Shown here piece after piece: positions 38,880 to 39,958 of a DNA stretch of 39,958 nucleotides. The number at the start of each line of letters is the position of its first letter. Positions within the stretch are counted from its first letter, which is position 1. Origin of the DNA: Nostoc sp. FACHB-973 (GTDB lineage Bacteria; Cyanobacteriota; Cyanobacteriia; Cyanobacteriales; Nostocaceae). The stretch spans positions 1-39,958 of the forward strand of contig NZ_JACJSJ010000079.1 of the NCBI RefSeq assembly GCF_014698115.1, given 5' to 3'. Below the pieces are notes generated by a model, which searched no databases, had not been told where the DNA came from, and was given only the letters and a program-made list of their open reading frames with translations. A program made the position numbers and the translations under genes.

Positions 38880-39845
38880 ATGAAGAACACTTTATCTTGG
38901 AATATAACTTCAGAACAAAGAAACCAAAGAATTCTGCTGGTGGATGACTCAGCTGACAGCCTGCGCTTGCTGCAAGTAACTTTAAAGCTGAAGGGATACA
39001 ACGTGATCATAGCCGACAGTGGTGCTGAAGCATTGGTAAAAATTGCCGAATCTCCTCCCGATTTGGTAGTGCTTGATGTGGTGATGCCGGATATGGATGG
39101 CTATGAAGTTACCCGGCAAATTAAGCACAATTCAAACTTACCTTTTATCCCAATTTTGCTGGTGACAGGTTCTGAAAAATCAAGTGTCGTCAAAGGTTTA
39201 GATGCAGGTGCAGATGAATTTATTCGCAAGCCGGTAGATAAGAAGGAATTACTGGCCAGGGTGCGGGCTTTATTGAGACTGAAACACAGTATGGATGAAC
39301 AACTATTCCTTAGTCAGCGACGGGAAGATTTTGTGACCCGTCTCACTCACGACCTGCGAACTCCGTTGATAGCTGCTGACCAATTCCTAAAGTTGCTGCA
39401 AAGAGGTGTTTTTGGCAATACCTTATCAGCAATGCGTGAATCTTTAGAACAAATGGCTCAGAGTAACCAAACTTTGTTGTCAATGGTCGATACCTTGTTA
39501 GAAGTTTACCAGTATGAAGCTGGAGGCAAAACTTTGGATTTCTTTGTGGTTGACCTGTGGGAATTATGTCAGCAGGTAGTGCAAGAACTAATGCCTTTGG
39601 CTGATGTTAAACATTTAACTCTCAAAGCTGTCTTGACAAAGGGTACTGAAGCTTCTTTAGTTAGGGTTAGAGGCGATCGCCTGGAACTACGCCGACTTCT
39701 GACTAACTTAGTTGGTAATGCCATTCGCTTCAGTGATGCTGGGTCAGTAGAAATTCGCCTCAATTCTACTGTTCAAGGGGTAACGATTGAAGTACAGGAT
39801 ACAGGTATTGGAATGAATCCAGAAGAACAATTACTCTTATTTGAT
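38880..39845 (+). pseudogene. Receiver-histidine kinase, truncated by IS
   Basis: 322 codons of the original gene remain. Residues 17-135 are a receiver (RILLVDDSADSLRLLQVTLK, phosphoacceptor Asp66 in VVLDVVMPDMDG, Lys in FIRKPVDKKELL). The HisKA region follows with His157 (VTRLTHDLRTPLIA), then the HATPase N-box (LRRLLTNLVGNAIRFS) and G1-box (VQDTGIGMNPEEQLLLFD). The IS begins right after LLLFD, so the F-box end, G2-box and last strands are lost and ATP binding should fail. The frame runs on to a TAA at 39912-39914 inside the IS, adding 22 foreign residues. Similar cyanobacterial kinases are about 370-400 aa. Confidence 0.85.
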
Positions 39846-39958
39846 GGGAGCATCCCAAATGTGCAAAAAGAGGGTGAAAAGACCAGTTTATTCGCGACTA
39901 TTACTCGCGAATAAATGGGGGCTGTACATCAACACAAGAATTCGAGAGAATTATTTGT
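39846..39958 (+). mobile_element. Terminal 113 bp of an insertion sequence (right contig edge)
   Basis: Bases 39846-39943 are the exact inverse of 1-98, and the last 15 bases extend further into the IS. The tip GGGAGCATCCC follows the truncated kinase directly. The inner hairpin TTTATTCGCGA/TCGCGAATAAA is at 39887-39915. Identity over all 98 bp, well beyond a usual short inverted repeat, suggests that both edges show the same end of two IS copies in opposite orientation, unless this IS has very long terminal repeats. Confidence 0.85.

Overview
The window looks like a plasmid or plasmid-derived contig from a filamentous cyanobacterium of the Nostoc/Anabaena type. The grounds are about 16 copies of GCGATCGC (HIP1) in the backbone, cyanobacterial dispersed repeats, a Ycf46-like ATPase, Uma2 nuclease, and replication, mobilization and partition genes together. 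There is no rRNA, tRNA or CRISPR array. The same 98 bp of an insertion sequence sits at both edges in opposite orientation (1-98 and 39846-39943). On the left it cuts an IS1380-type transposase and on the right a histidine kinase, so the contig probably stops where a multicopy IS begins.

Layout. 1-1.4 kb: IS debris (IS1380 and ISL3 remnants and a decayed small gene). 1.5-4.6 kb: a ParA-type partition pair (minus) and an actin-like pair (plus), divergent from a region with seven TTTAGTCATT motifs and a 48-nt near-perfect palindrome. 4.6-8.5 kb: a Ycf46-like AAA+ ATPase and three small charged proteins whose leaders share a 5-bp-stem hairpin. 8.5-13.1 kb: a minus-strand segregation cluster (second ParM, ParR-like protein, ParA-like ATPase, membrane protein, lipoprotein) headed by 11-bp iterons in two arrays, like parC of plasmid R1. 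13.2-15.4 kb: candidate oriT, MobC and a MOBP-type relaxase with a probable TOPRIM tail. 15.7-17.8 kb: TetR regulator, 50-bp perfect operator palindrome, glutathione S-transferase and a flavin/PNPOx-fold protein. 18.1-19.5 kb: primase-type replication protein.

19.8-30.1 kb: a Gabija-like (class 2 OLD nuclease plus UvrD helicase) defence locus broken twice. The nuclease gene is split by a 6,843-bp Tn7-like transposon (22086-28928, 5-bp target duplication ATATT, TGT...ACA ends). The helicase has an in-frame amber codon before motif VI. The transposon encodes a TnsA-TnsB fusion, TnsC and six small unknown proteins, but no recognisable TniQ/TnsD, TnsE or CRISPR-Cas, so its target selector is unknown.

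30.2-37.3 kb: nuclease-like genes and a PRTRC cassette (E, C, probable F, B, A, ThiF). Its chemistry reads as a ubiquitin-like conjugation set: an E1-like ThiF, protein B with the E2 signature LPN...C, and protein A with a complete JAMM motif. 37.4-39.8 kb: a NarL-type response regulator and a divergent receiver-histidine kinase truncated by the right IS copy.

All functions are inferred from sequence motifs and gene order; no database search was run.
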